From Candidatus Caccomonas pullistercoris (lineage in GTDB: Bacteria; Bacteroidota; Bacteroidia; Bacteroidales; Bacteroidaceae): a stretch of 53,097 nucleotides of DNA. The notes beneath the pieces were generated by a model. The model made no database searches and was not told the origin of the DNA. It worked only from the letters and a program-made list of their open reading frames with translations. The number at the start of each line of letters is the position of its first letter. The first letter of the stretch is position 1. Made by a program: the position numbers and the translations under genes. Where the stretch lies: assembly GCA_018714085.1 (NCBI GenBank), contig DVNY01000125.1, positions 1 to 53,097 of the forward strand. The letters are read 5' to 3'. Of this stretch, positions 45,240 to 53,097 are shown piece by piece.

Positions 45240-45695
45240 ATGAAAAGAGAAGAACTGTTAGTGGCTGCCATCCAGAACGGGACCGTCATTGACCACATAC
45301 CGCCCGCAAAGATCTTCGAGGTTGTCAACTTGCTTCACCTCGAAAACGTGAAGACCTCCATCATGGTGGGCATCAACCTGAAAAGCCACAAGATGGGGCA
45401 GAAAAGCATCATCAAAATAGCCGACAAATACTTCACCGACGCCGAACTGAACCAGTTGAGCGTGGTGGCGCCGAACGTTTCGCTCTGCATCATCAAAGAC
45501 TATGAGGTCGTTGAGAAGAGAGAGGTTGAACTTCCAGACGTTGTCCGCGGTGTGGTCAAATGTGGGAACCCCAAGTGCATCACGAACAACGAGCCGATGA
45601 CTACGGTCTTCCAGGTCGTTGACAAAGAACGGGGCATCATCCAGTGCGCTTATTGCGAGAAAGAGCAGAACATCGATCACGTCAAACTATTATAA
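45240..45695 (+). CDS. pyrI: Aspartate carbamoyltransferase, regulatory subunit
   Basis: A 151-residue subunit that binds nucleotide effectors and controls PyrB. The N-terminal allosteric domain has [17 protein letters not shown] and [18 protein letters not shown] (NTP-binding lysines). The C-terminal zinc domain has the four cysteines in [13 protein letters not shown] and CAYCEK, which hold the contact to PyrB. It follows pyrB and precedes glyA by two bases, a tight operon. Confidence 0.97.
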   Translation: MKREELLVAAIQNGTVIDHIPPAKIFEVVNLLHLENVKTSIMVGINLKSHKMGQKSIIKIADKYFTDAELNQLSVVAPNVSLCIIKDYEVVEKREVELPDVVRGVVKCGNPKCITNNEPMTTVFQVVDKERGIIQCAYCEKEQNIDHVKLL

Positions 45696-45697
45696 TA

Positions 45698-46984
45698 ATG
45701 AGTATGGAACGAGATAACAAGGTCTTCGACCTGATTGAGGAGGAGCACCAACGCCAATTGCGGGGCTTGGAACTGATTGCTTCGGAGAACTTCGTGAGCG
45801 ACGAGGTCATGGCGGCCATGGGGTCTTGCCTGACTAACAAATATGCCGAAGGGTATCCCGGAAAGCGCTATTATGGCGGATGTGAGGTCGTGGACAAGGT
45901 CGAGAGTCTGGCCATCGAGCGGGTGTGCCGTCTGTTCGGGGCGGAATATGCTAACGTGCAGCCCCACTCGGGAGCCCAAGCCAACGCAGCCGTTTTCCTG
46001 GCTTGCCTGAAACCCGGCGACACCTTCATGGGGCTGAACTTGGAGCAAGGCGGCCATCTTTCGCACGGTTCGCGTGTGAACACGTCCGGCATCCTGTATG
46101 ATCCGGTCGGCTATAATTTGGACCGCGAGACAGGGCGTGTCGATTATGACGAAATGGAGCGGCTGGCTCAGGAGCATCGGCCGAAACTCATCGTCGGTGG
46201 CGGGTCGGCCTATTGCCGCGAGTGGGATTATGCCCGTATGCGGCAGATTGCGGACAGCGTCGGAGCCCTCTTCATGGTCGACATGGCCCATCCGGCCGGA
46301 CTTATTGCCGCAGGCTTGCTCGATAATCCGGTCCGTTACGCCCACATCGTCACCTCGACGACGCACAAGACTTTGCGTGGACCGCGCGGCGGCATCATCC
46401 TCATGGGTAAGGATTTCGAAAACCCATGGGGTGAGAAGACGAAGAAAGGCGAGGTCAAGATGATGAGCCAATTGCTCAACAGCGCCGTGTTCCCCGGTAT
46501 CCAGGGTGGCCCGCTGGAACATGTCATTGCCGCCAAGGCAGTCGCTTTCGCTGAGGCGCTGGAACCTGCGTTCAAGGAATATGCCGCGCAAGTAAAGAAG
46601 AATGCCGCCGCTTTGGCCGACGAACTGATGAAACGGGGATTCACGCTGGTCAGCGGAGGAACGGATAATCACTGCGTACTGGTCGACTTGCGTGACAAAT
46701 ATCCCGATCTGACAGGCAAGGTGGCCGAAAAAGCCTTGGTGCAAGCCGACATCACGGTGAATAAGAACATGGTGCCGTTCGACACAAGGAGTGCTTTCCA
46801 GACGTCAGGCATCCGCCTGGGTACCCCGGCTGTCACCACGCGAGGACTCAAAGAAGACAAGATGGCCCTTGTCGCCGGCTTTATCGAGGAAGTGCTCAAT
46901 GCCCCCGAAGACGAGGCCGTCATCGCCTCTGTCCGCGCACGGGTGGGCGAGATGATGCAAGCCTATCCTCTCTTTGCTTGGTGA
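45698..46984 (+). CDS. glyA: Serine hydroxymethyltransferase
   Basis: A 428-residue PLP enzyme that interconverts serine and glycine and charges tetrahydrofolate with a one-carbon unit. Conserved blocks are [30 protein letters not shown], the [10 protein letters not shown] region, [13 protein letters not shown] and the PLP-lysine motif [14 protein letters not shown]. The length is typical. The ATG at 45698 (MSMERDNK) starts 2 bp after the pyrI stop; an internal Met at 45704 is an alternative. It links folate one-carbon supply with pyrimidine synthesis in the same operon. Confidence 0.97.
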   Translation: MSMERDNKVFDLIEEEHQRQLRGLELIASENFVSDEVMAAMGSCLTNKYAEGYPGKRYYGGCEVVDKVESLAIERVCRLFGAEYANVQPHSGAQANAAVFLACLKPGDTFMGLNLEQGGHLSHGSRVNTSGILYDPVGYNLDRETGRVDYDEMERLAQEHRPKLIVGGGSAYCREWDYARMRQIADSVGALFMVDMAHPAGLIAAGLLDNPVRYAHIVTSTTHKTLRGPRGGIILMGKDFENPWGEKTKKGEVKMMSQLLNSAVFPGIQGGPLEHVIAAKAVAFAEALEPAFKEYAAQVKKNAAALADELMKRGFTLVSGGTDNHCVLVDLRDKYPDLTGKVAEKALVQADITVNKNMVPFDTRSAFQTSGIRLGTPAVTTRGLKEDKMALVAGFIEEVLNAPEDEAVIASVRARVGEMMQAYPLFAW

Positions 46985-47094
46985 ATTGGGCGTAAAAGTG
47001 CGTCCATTGAAACAGTTTTGTAGTAAAAACGCGCGGAAAAGTGGTTTTAATCGTTAATATCTATTGATAAAATAGAATAACTGAAATTTATAAC

Positions 47095-47102
47095 TACCTT
47101 TG
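47095..47102 (+). promoter_or_regulatory. -7 box of the small winged-helix gene (TACCTTTG)
   Basis: Exact match, 45 bp before the ATG, in an AT-rich region (46985-47094). Confidence 0.55.
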
Positions 47103-47147
47103 CAGCCGAAAATGCAAATAAAGACATAGTAAAACTAAATTCACATT

Positions 47148-47354
47148 ATGTTACAAGAGAAAGCAGGCGAAGCTGCCGGAAAAATTTGGAATGCTCTCAA
47201 CGACAACGGGGGAGAGCTCAGCGTGAAGGATTTGAAGAAAGTGACGAAGTATCGTGCCGACAAGGACCTCTATCTGGGTCTGGGCTGGTTGCTTCGCGAG
47301 GACAAGATTGCTACCGAGGAAATCACAGGCGACGTGCTCGTGAAGTTGAAGTAA
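47148..47354 (+). CDS. Winged helix-turn-helix protein (DUF2582 type)
   Basis: A 68-residue protein. The sequence KIWNALNDNGGELSVKDLKK and YLGLGWLLREDKIATEEITG fits the small wHTH domain family PF10771 (DUF2582), common and often abundant in Bacteroidetes. Its charge and size suggest a DNA-binding or nucleoid-type role, but this is inferred; targets are unknown. It has its own promoter and a strong convergent terminator. Confidence 0.85.
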   Translation: MLQEKAGEAAGKIWNALNDNGGELSVKDLKKVTKYRADKDLYLGLGWLLREDKIATEEITGDVLVKLK

Positions 47355-47373
47355 TTCTTGTTGAGATATAAGT

Positions 47374-47407
47374 ACGCAGGGCGCTTTCGCAAGGAGGCGC
47401 CCTGCGT
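47374..47407. terminator. Bidirectional terminator
   Basis: A perfect 11-bp stem, ACGCAGGGCGC (47374-47384) and GCGCCCTGCGT (47397-47407), with a 12-nt loop, between the convergent wHTH and MBL genes. Confidence 0.8.
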
Positions 47408-47411
47408 GCGT

Positions 47412-48065
47412 TTATGCCTTTGCCCGCAAATAGGGGTTATATTTGCGCTCGTAGCCGATGTGCGTGGCTGGACCGTGGCCGGGCCATACCGTCGTCTCTT
47501 CCGGCAGGGTGAGGATGCGCGAACGGAGCGAGTCGACAAGGGCCTTGCCGTCGCCGCCGGGCAGGTCGGTGCGACCGATGCTGCACTGGAAGAGGCTGTC
47601 GCCGCTGAAAAGCACGCCCTCTTCCGCACAATGGAAGCAGACGCCGCCCGGTGTGTGGCCCGGCGTCTCGATCACGGCGAACCGGTGTTTGCCGAACGTG
47701 ACGGTGTCGCCCCCAGCCAGTTTTGTCCCAACCGGGGGGAGGCTCCATGAGCTTTCTTGCCCCAGGATGGCTCTTGTCTGCTGGGCAGCCTGCGCATAGA
47801 GCGGCATGTCGGCCGCGTGCATCTCAGGGCGCAAGCCATAGGTGCGGTGGATGAATTCCACGCCGAAGATATGGTCGAAATGGGCGTGCGTGCAGATGAG
47901 GTGTTTCAGTGTGAGGCTCTTTGTGCGGATGTACGAGTAGATCTCGTCCTGCTCCTCAGGTGTCAGGGCGCCGCAGTCGATGATGACCGCTTCGCCCGTA
48001 GGGTCGGAGACAACGTAGCAGTTCTCTTCGATCATGTTGACGGTGAACGTTTTTATCTCTATCAT
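47412..48065 (-). CDS. MBL-fold hydrolase (glyoxalase II-like)
   Basis: A 217-residue metallo-beta-lactamase-fold hydrolase. The metal motif is THAHFDHIFG (HxHxDH), then ETPGHTPGGVCF, the FSGDSLF aspartate, and VWPGHGPATHIGYE with the last His. This order is that of glyoxalase II-like thioesterases, though bona fide GloB has a longer C-terminal domain absent here. The substrate is not defined. It begins 17 bp after rsmG, so both belong to one transcription unit. Confidence 0.9.
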   Translation of the reverse strand: MIEIKTFTVNMIEENCYVVSDPTGEAVIIDCGALTPEEQDEIYSYIRTKSLTLKHLICTHAHFDHIFGVEFIHRTYGLRPEMHAADMPLYAQAAQQTRAILGQESSWSLPPVGTKLAGGDTVTFGKHRFAVIETPGHTPGGVCFHCAEEGVLFSGDSLFQCSIGRTDLPGGDGKALVDSLRSRILTLPEETTVWPGHGPATHIGYERKYNPYLRAKA

Positions 48066-48082
48066 GGCGCAGTGGTAACGGG

Positions 48083-48727
48083 TTATTCGAGCATCACGTA
48101 GACCACGTGTTTCGTCTCGAAGAAGTCTTCCTCAAAATAGTCTTTCAGGTTCCACGTCAGGGCGCGTTTCCCGAAGGGGCGGAGTTCCTCGCTGAGGTCG
48201 CCGCCTTTCAGGCTGAAAAGCCCGTTGGGCAGGGAGTTGTGCTGCTCGCGCCGGATGTTTTTCCGCACAAGGCGGCACATTTCGCTGAGGTCCATCACGG
48301 CGCGGTTGACCACGAAGTCGAACTTCCGCTTCTCCTCCTTGACATTCTCGTGGGCGAAGGTCACGTTAGCGAGGCCTATGGCCTGCGCCACCTCTTGTGC
48401 GACACGGATTTTCTTCCCGATGCTGTCGACGAGGTGGAACGTGACGTCCGGAAAGAGGATGGCCAAGGGGATGCCCGGGAATCCGCCCCCCGTGCCGACG
48501 TCCATGACCGCCGTTCCGGGGCGGAACGTGATCACCTTGGCCAAGCCGAGGGAGTGGAGTACGTGGTGGATGTAGAGGTTGTCGATGTCCTTGCGCGAGA
48601 TGACGTTGATCTTCTGGTTCCAGTCGGCATAGAGGGCGCCCAGCGCACCGAACTGTGCCCGCTGCTCCGCGGTGAGGTTGGGAAAATACTTGTTGACGAG
48701 TTCAACTCCTGACGGGGTGGTACACAT
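48083..48727 (-). CDS. rsmG: 16S rRNA (guanine-N7)-methyltransferase RsmG
   Basis: A 214-residue SAM-dependent methyltransferase (GidB) that modifies 16S rRNA near position 527. The N-terminal part has QFGALGALYADWNQKINVIS and RKDIDNLYIHHVLHSL. The SAM-binding loop MDVGTGGGFPGIPLAI is clear, as is the VVNRAV motif following. The partner gene mnmG is not adjacent. A TATCTTTG-type box at 48775-48782 serves as the promoter. Confidence 0.95.
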   Translation of the reverse strand: MCTTPSGVELVNKYFPNLTAEQRAQFGALGALYADWNQKINVISRKDIDNLYIHHVLHSLGLAKVITFRPGTAVMDVGTGGGFPGIPLAILFPDVTFHLVDSIGKKIRVAQEVAQAIGLANVTFAHENVKEEKRKFDFVVNRAVMDLSEMCRLVRKNIRREQHNSLPNGLFSLKGGDLSEELRPFGKRALTWNLKDYFEEDFFETKHVVYVMLE

Positions 48728-48774
48728 TATATAAATATATTATAGGTTCTTCCTGTCCTGCTTTGTTTTTTATG

Positions 48775-48782
48775 CAAAGATA
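48775..48782 (-). promoter_or_regulatory. rsmG -7 box (TATCTTTG on -)
   Basis: Exact TAnnTTTG match on the minus strand, 48 bp before rsmG. Confidence 0.55.
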
Positions 48783-48866
48783 GTGCAAACGAGCGGAACG
48801 GCGGCCTGAAGGCCGGAGGATTTCGGGGCCGGCACTCCCGAGTGCCGCTCAAAACATGGCGGTGCG

Positions 48867-48992
48867 GTCTGCAACTCGTCGTGAGCAGCGACAGGATTCG
48901 CGTGCGCACTGACAAAGTTCATTTCGCACTGTGAAATGGACTTTGTCGCACTGAACGGGATTTCTGTCGCAGCGTCCGGAATTTTTCCGGCG
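48867..48992. repeat. 21-bp-phased intergenic repeat array, locus 6
   Basis: Lies in the 397-bp gap between divergent rsmG and ferritin. Unit starts GCGACA 48888, CTGACA 48909, GTGAAA 48931, CTGAAC 48951 and GCGTCC 48972 give steps of 21, 22, 20 and 21. An inverted repeat GACAAAGT-T-CATTTC / GAAATG-G-ACTTTGTC with one mismatch spans two units. Nearby 48802-48846 has two short hairpins, CGGCC-TGAA-GGCCG and GGCACT-CCCG-AGTGCC. The rest of the gap (48993-49124) has no gene. Confidence 0.8.
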
Positions 48993-49124
48993 GGATGGGC
49001 GCGTTTTCATCTCCGTGCCGGGCGCGGCTGCCATCCTGACAATTTTTCCGGAAATTGCCTCCCGCACGCTGTCGTGGTACGCAATTTGTTGCGTCTTGTG
49101 CAACCATTCTAACATTTAAGTATT

Positions 49125-49607
49125 ATGATTTCAGAAAAGTTACAAGATGCAATCAACGGGCAGATATCGCGCGAGCTTTGGTCTGCCAACCTTTATCTGT
49201 CGATGGCTTTCTATTTCGACATGGAGGGTTTTAACGGTTTCGCCAACTGGATGAAGAAGCAGTCGCAAGAAGAAACCGAGCACGCCTACGCGATGGCCGA
49301 CTACCTGATCAAGCGCGGCGGAAAAGCCCGTGTGGGCAAGGTGGACATCGTGCCCGAGGCGTGGAAGTCGCCGCTTGAAGTGTTCGAGCAGGTCTACGAG
49401 CATGAGTGCAAGGTGTCGCGGTGGATCGACGAATTGCTCGACCTCGCCATTGCCGAGGGCGACAAGGCCACGCAAGACTTTCTTTGGACCTTTGTCCGCG
49501 AGCAGGTCGAAGAAGAGGCCACGGCCTCTGGCATCGTCGATCGCATCCGCAAGATGGGCGATACGGCTATCTTCAACCTCGACCAGCAATACGGCGCCCG
49601 CGCCTGA
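49125..49607 (+). CDS. ftnA: Ferritin
   Basis: A 160-residue non-haem iron-storage protein forming 24-mer shells. The four-helix bundle has ferroxidase ligands in INGQISRELWSANLYLSMAF and WMKKQSQEETEHAYAMADYL (Glu and His), then LDLAIAEGDKATQDFLWTFV and REQVEEEATASGIVDRI. Glu/His content and length match bacterial FtnA; no haem-binding Met of bacterioferritin is seen. It stores iron near a porin-imelysin module. Its upstream region has two possible alternative hairpins, and a strong terminator follows. Confidence 0.95.
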   Translation: MISEKLQDAINGQISRELWSANLYLSMAFYFDMEGFNGFANWMKKQSQEETEHAYAMADYLIKRGGKARVGKVDIVPEAWKSPLEVFEQVYEHECKVSRWIDELLDLAIAEGDKATQDFLWTFVREQVEEEATASGIVDRIRKMGDTAIFNLDQQYGARA

Positions 49608-49671
49608 CCCCACGCTCCCCGCTCTCCCAGACCGTCGGCCGGTTGGTAGCATGGGCGGGGGGAGACAATAC

Positions 49672-49708
49672 GCCCCCGCAGGGACCCATTCCCTGCGGGG
49701 GCTCTTTT
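49672..49708 (+). terminator. Ferritin terminator
   Basis: A perfect 13-bp stem, GCCCCCGCAGGGA (49672-49684) and TCCCTGCGGGGGC (49690-49702), a 5-nt loop, then TCTTTTG. Confidence 0.9.
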
Positions 49709-49745
49709 GTTTTCATGGCGAGGCGAACGCCGGGCGGCCGGGGCC

Positions 49746-50705
49746 TCACGTGGCCTTGACCTCGTCGATGTTCACCAGCTTGTTTACGATGGCGTAGATG
49801 GTCAGTCCCGCCACGGAGCGGATCTGCAGCTTGCGGGCAATGTTCTTGCGGTGCGTCAGCACCGTGTTCAGCGAGATGTAGAGCTGCTCGGCCGTCTCCT
49901 TGTTCGTCATCCCCTTGACCACGCAGGCCACCACTTCGCGTTCCCGCTCGCTGAGCTCCTCGCGCCCGGCCTCGCCTCCGGTGGGGGCTGCGGCGTGCGG
50001 TCCGCCGGGACGGCAGGCCACCTTCCGTTCCAGCAGTTCGACGGCGGGCACGAACAGGAGGTTCTCTACCTCACAATGCGTGAAGAGGTCCTTCTCGCAG
50101 TTGAAGATGTCGAAGAGCACGGCGTTCAGCAGGTTGGCGTCGCCCTGTGGGACGTAGTAGCGGATGATGATATTCTTGAGCTCCTGCAGCTTCTTGTTGA
50201 TGTTCTCATGATTGCGGGCGAACTGTGCGATCTCGTATCCCCCGGTCTTTTCGCCGGCCATCAGTCGGTCGACGTAGGTGAATATCTTCCGGTTCTCAAG
50301 TTCCATGTGCGCGCGTACCTCGTTCATGTAGGCATCATAGAATTTGAGGATCAGCAGGGCCACGTCGTCGCGCTGCGAGCAGTCGAGCGCCTCGAGCAGC
50401 TTGCGGCGTATGGCGGGCAGTTCGAAGCCCAGGAAGTAGTCGTGCGCTTGGCGCAGGTAGGACATCAGCGAGCCCACCGAGACCCTCCCCGCGTGCAGGG
50501 CCACGCCGGGGTCGCCGCTTTTGATGTAGTTGGCCACGACGAGGAACGTGTCGCAGTCCACGCCGGCCTCGTCGCAGACCTCCCTGATCGTCTTTTCGCC
50601 GAAACCCAGCGGGATGCCGAAGCGGCTGAGCATCTGGAGCAGGTGGAACTCGTCGCTGATCACGTCGCTCATCCGGTCCGTCTCTTTGTAGTTGCTTACG
50701 GTCAT
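49746..50705 (-). CDS. Hemerythrin (RIC-like)-LuxR transcriptional regulator
   Basis: A 319-residue protein with three parts. Residues ~15-62 resemble the ScdA/YtfE N-terminal domain (LLQMLSRFGIPLGFGEKTIR). Residues ~85-215 are a hemerythrin-like bundle with His88, His133, Glu137, His166, His210 and Glu214; the spacing (45, 4, 29, 44, 4) closely matches the di-iron ligands of E. coli YtfE/RIC (H84, H129, E133, H160, H204, E208). Residues ~250-315 are a LuxR helix-turn-helix (LSEREREVV ... NTVLTHRKNIARKL). It probably senses iron, NO or oxygen and acts on the divergent porin gene; this is inferred. The ATG at 50705 removes a long unsupported extension across the promoter region. Confidence 0.85.
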   Translation of the reverse strand: MTVSNYKETDRMSDVISDEFHLLQMLSRFGIPLGFGEKTIREVCDEAGVDCDTFLVVANYIKSGDPGVALHAGRVSVGSLMSYLRQAHDYFLGFELPAIRRKLLEALDCSQRDDVALLILKFYDAYMNEVRAHMELENRKIFTYVDRLMAGEKTGGYEIAQFARNHENINKKLQELKNIIIRYYVPQGDANLLNAVLFDIFNCEKDLFTHCEVENLLFVPAVELLERKVACRPGGPHAAAPTGGEAGREELSEREREVVACVVKGMTNKETAEQLYISLNTVLTHRKNIARKLQIRSVAGLTIYAIVNKLVNIDEVKAT

Positions 50706-50730
50706 AGTCTTGCTTTTTTCGGAATGCGCG

Positions 50731-50776
50731 CAAAGTAAGTCATTTCCCCCTACATGGGCAATCCCCACATGTGGGT
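50731..50776. promoter_or_regulatory. Candidate operator in the regulator-porin divergent region
   Basis: A perfect 12-bp palindrome CCCACATGTGGG (50764-50775) with a related partial copy CCCCTACATGGGCA about 17 bp to its left. A TTACTTTG-like box for the regulator (minus strand, 50731-50738) lies beside it. Position suggests control of both divergent genes. Confidence 0.45.
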
Positions 50777-50849
50777 ATTCTCCGTCTTGCAGTGTGAGGG
50801 GCATCGCCGCCCCCGCCCGCGGGGCGGCGGAATATCCCCCAAAGGCAGT

Positions 50850-50881
50850 ATTGTGTCTGCTTGAAGATCCCTGTACTTTTG
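50850..50881 (+). promoter_or_regulatory. Porin promoter (ATTG - 20 bp - TACTTTTG)
   Basis: TACTTTTG at 50874-50881, with ATTG (50850-50853) 20 bp upstream, and 24 bp before the ATG; the palindromic operator candidate is about 75 bp upstream of it. Confidence 0.65.
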
Positions 50882-50905
50882 CCAGCAAATTTTAACAGTA
50901 CAGGT

Positions 50906-52204
50906 ATGAAGTTTATCACTAAGACACTAGGCGGCGCCGTGCTCCTCGCCTGTCTCGGCGGAGTTGAGGCCAGCGCCCAAACCCAAGCCGAAGAAACCCG
51001 CGCGACCCGGTCGCGCTTCCAGGTGGGGGGCTATGCGGAGGTAGCCTATACCCGCAATTTTTACAGCGACAATGTATATAAGTATCAGCCGAGCCATGTG
51101 AAGAGCGACCGTAAGAACCATGGGCGGTTCGACATTCCCCACGCCGTGGTTTACCTCTCTTACGATTTCGGCAAGGGATGGAAGATGGGCAGCGAGATCG
51201 AGTTCGAACACGGAGGCTCGGGCGCAGCCTATGAGAAGGAAACCGAAGAAGGGGGCGAGTGGGAACAAGAGACCGAGAAGGGCGGAGAAGTCGAGTTGGA
51301 ACAACTCTGGATCCAGAAGACCTTTTGGCCCGAACTGAACGTCAAGATCGGCCACATCGTGGTGCCCATTGGCCTGACCAATGCCCATCACGAACCGACG
51401 GAATACTTCACCGTCTATCGCCCCGAGGGCGAGGCCACTATCTTTCCCTGCACCTGGCACCAGACGGGCGTCAGCCTTTGGGGACGCCATGGCGCGTGGC
51501 GCTATGAGGCGCAATTCCTTGCGGGGCTCGACGCGCTCCAATTTTCAGCCGCGAACTGGATACAGGGCGGAACAAAGTCGCCCTATGAGTTCGACGTAGC
51601 CAACAAATATGCCGTCGCCGCCCGTGTGGACAATTATTCCGTACCCGGGCTCCGTCTGGGGCTGAGCGCATACTACGGGCACAGTATCAACAACACCTAC
51701 GAGACCATGACGGGTTCGCACTACCAGGTGAAGGGCGCCGTGGCCATCGGCTCGTTCGATTTTCACTACGACGCGCATAACTGGGTGGTTCGTGGCAGTC
51801 TCGATTACGGTCATCTCTCCGACGCCGACCACATCAATGCCATCAACGTCAACCAACCGACGAACTCGCCCAACGCCCGTTCGCACGTTGGCGACCAAGC
51901 TGTGGCCTTCGGCGCGGAGGCGGGCTACGATTTCTTTTCACAAATCAAGAAGCTCCGCGAAAAGGCGCAGCGCATGTACCTCTTCGCCCGCTACGAGTAC
52001 TACGACAGCTACCGTCCAGCCACAGGCGCCACAACCGATTACCCCTACACCGAGAAACACCGCCTGGCGGTCGGCCTGAATTACTATCCCATTCCCGAGG
52101 TCGTCATCAAGGGCGAGTTCTCGCACCGCTTCCTCCACAGCCAATATAACGACGAGCCTTCGGTCTCGCTGGGCGTGGCGTATGCCGGTTTCTTTACAAA
52201 GTGA
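50906..52204 (+). CDS. Outer-membrane porin
   Basis: A 432-residue exported protein with a signal peptide (KFITKTLGGAVLLACLGGVE ...SAQ) and a body of alternating beta strands ending in an aromatic residue region (GVAYAGFFTK). It has the RFQVGGYAEVAYTRNFY opening and WIQKTFWPELNVKIGHIVVP (20), like Bacteroidetes phosphate-selective-type porins. The substrate is unknown. It is followed 39 bp later by an imelysin gene in the same orientation, and preceded by the divergent hemerythrin-LuxR regulator; iron-related transport is inferred from that context only. Confidence 0.72.
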   Translation: MKFITKTLGGAVLLACLGGVEASAQTQAEETRATRSRFQVGGYAEVAYTRNFYSDNVYKYQPSHVKSDRKNHGRFDIPHAVVYLSYDFGKGWKMGSEIEFEHGGSGAAYEKETEEGGEWEQETEKGGEVELEQLWIQKTFWPELNVKIGHIVVPIGLTNAHHEPTEYFTVYRPEGEATIFPCTWHQTGVSLWGRHGAWRYEAQFLAGLDALQFSAANWIQGGTKSPYEFDVANKYAVAARVDNYSVPGLRLGLSAYYGHSINNTYETMTGSHYQVKGAVAIGSFDFHYDAHNWVVRGSLDYGHLSDADHINAINVNQPTNSPNARSHVGDQAVAFGAEAGYDFFSQIKKLREKAQRMYLFARYEYYDSYRPATGATTDYPYTEKHRLAVGLNYYPIPEVVIKGEFSHRFLHSQYNDEPSVSLGVAYAGFFTK

Positions 52205-52243
52205 AGCTAACTTCTCATTATTCAACTTAACACGTTTAGCATT

Positions 52244-53078
52244 ATGAACAAAGTATTTAGAACAACTCTCTTCGCCGTTTTTGCGGCAGTGTCGGCTTTT
52301 GGCCTGTCGTCGTGCAGCGATGACGCGGACGGAGGTGGCGAACAGCCCGGGCAACTGACGGCCGACGAGCAGGAAATCAAGACGTTCGCGCAGCAGTACT
52401 TGGACGCCACGCTTTATCCCACCTATCGGATGTTGGCTGACAGTACGGCCATCTTGGCAGACCAGCTGACTGCCATGCGTGACAAGGTGATGGGCGGAGA
52501 AACCGTTACGCAGGATGAGATTGACGCCGCGTGCACTGTATTCCTTCATGCCCGCGCAAACTATGAGACGAGCGAGGCGTTCCTTTTCGGCGCTGCCACG
52601 GATTTCGGAATCGACCCGCATATCGACACGTGGCCTCTTGACCTCGACATGCTCAAAACCGCGCTTTCCAACAGCAGCCAGATCAACGCCATGGCCGGTG
52701 AGAATGGTGATGAGTATGCCGGTGTGAACCTCGGCCCGGCGCTTCTGGGTTTCCACGGCATTGAGTACATCCTCTTCCGTGACGGGCAGAACCGCACGGC
52801 GGCCAGCCTCAACAGCCCCGACCCCGGGCTGAACAACCTGACGGCCCGCGAAGAGCTCATCTATGCCGCCGCCGTCGCCGGCGACCTGCGCAACAAGTGC
52901 TTCCAGATGGAGGTGGCGTGGAATGTCGACGCTCCGGCCGACCACATCGCCAAAGTCGAAGCCCTCGAATGGCCTTACCAGATGACCAACGGCCTGTCGT
53001 ATGGCGAGAACATGATGCTTGCGGGACAGGCGGGCAGCACCTACAACTCATGGCGTCGTGTGAGTGACGCTATCATCC
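52244..53078 (+). CDS. Imelysin-family lipoprotein (3' truncated)
   Basis: At least 278 residues are present and the frame is still open at the end. The N-terminus is a lipoprotein signal with a lipobox (AFGLSSC), so Cys24 would be lipidated. The mature part has the imelysin-type GxHxxE motif in LGFHGIEYILF and acidic helices. Imelysins are associated with iron uptake in Gram-negative bacteria, though a peptidase activity has not been confirmed in general. The gene follows the porin with a 39-bp gap, likely an operon. The last 19 bases of the window are adapter, so the ORF is cut at 53078 and the true stop is missing. Confidence 0.85.
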
Positions 53079-53097
53079 CTGTCTCTTATACACATCT
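53079..53097. other. Tn5/Nextera mosaic-end adapter (not genomic)
   Basis: The final 19 bases, CTGTCTCTTATACACATCT, are the exact reverse complement of the Tn5 mosaic end used in Nextera libraries. Residual adapter at a contig end is the simplest explanation. Confidence 0.97.

Overview
The window reads as a draft-assembly contig from the chromosome of an anaerobic or microaerophilic member of the Bacteroidales, possibly Prevotellaceae-like, although the genus cannot be fixed from sequence alone. Support comes from a complete Na+-NQR operon, type IX secretion genes (sprA, porD, a Plug/DUF5103 gene), a SusB-like GH97 glucosidase, rubrerythrin and ferritin, several Bacteroidetes-restricted families (DUF4468, DUF4835, DUF5103), and promoters of the TAnnTTTG type. 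No tRNA, rRNA, prophage, insertion sequence or CRISPR array was seen. The last 19 bases (53079-53097) are the Tn5/Nextera mosaic end, a library adapter, so the true sequence stops at 53078.

Layout. 1-6.1 kb (+): the 3' part of murB, a PhnP-like MBL hydrolase, a DUF4468 protein, a long-form RluA-type pseudouridine synthase and dnaG. 6.1-13.8 kb (+): an AraC regulator, sdaA, gyrA and two paralogous TPR proteins. 13.9-15.0 kb (-): a zinc-ribbon membrane protein. 15.1-17.3 kb (+): GH97. 17.5-23.3 kb (-): nqrABCDEF. 23.6-31.0 kb (-): one operon, dnaN - exonuclease - coaBC - porD - recN - protease-like/TPR protein. 31.5-42.5 kb (-): one operon, plug - 2-hydroxyacid dehydrogenase - TRIC channel - ruvA - sprA. 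42.8-44.1 kb (-): zinc metallopeptidase and rubrerythrin. 44.3-47.4 kb (+): pyrB-pyrI-glyA and a small winged-helix protein. 47.4-48.7 kb (-): MBL hydrolase and rsmG. 49.1 kb (+): ferritin. 49.7-53.1 kb: a hemerythrin-LuxR regulator divergent from a porin and a truncated imelysin lipoprotein.

The gene content is mostly housekeeping: replication and repair (dnaG, gyrA, dnaN, recN, ruvA, exonuclease), pyrimidine and one-carbon metabolism, respiratory sodium pumping, and protein secretion. Secretion genes are embedded in replication/repair operons. The 3' end looks like an iron/oxygen/NO-responsive surface module: a regulator with a full set of RIC-type di-iron ligands faces a porin-imelysin pair.

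The most unusual non-genic signal is a family of degenerate arrays of about 21-bp units (core GYGACAGAAA ... TTCTGTCGCA) in six intergenic gaps at about 3.8, 13.8, 23.4, 31.2, 42.6 and 48.9 kb. Unit starts recur at 21 bp with only occasional one-base slips. Many units are self-complementary, giving perfect stems of up to 24 bp. I do not recognise this family, and its function is open.
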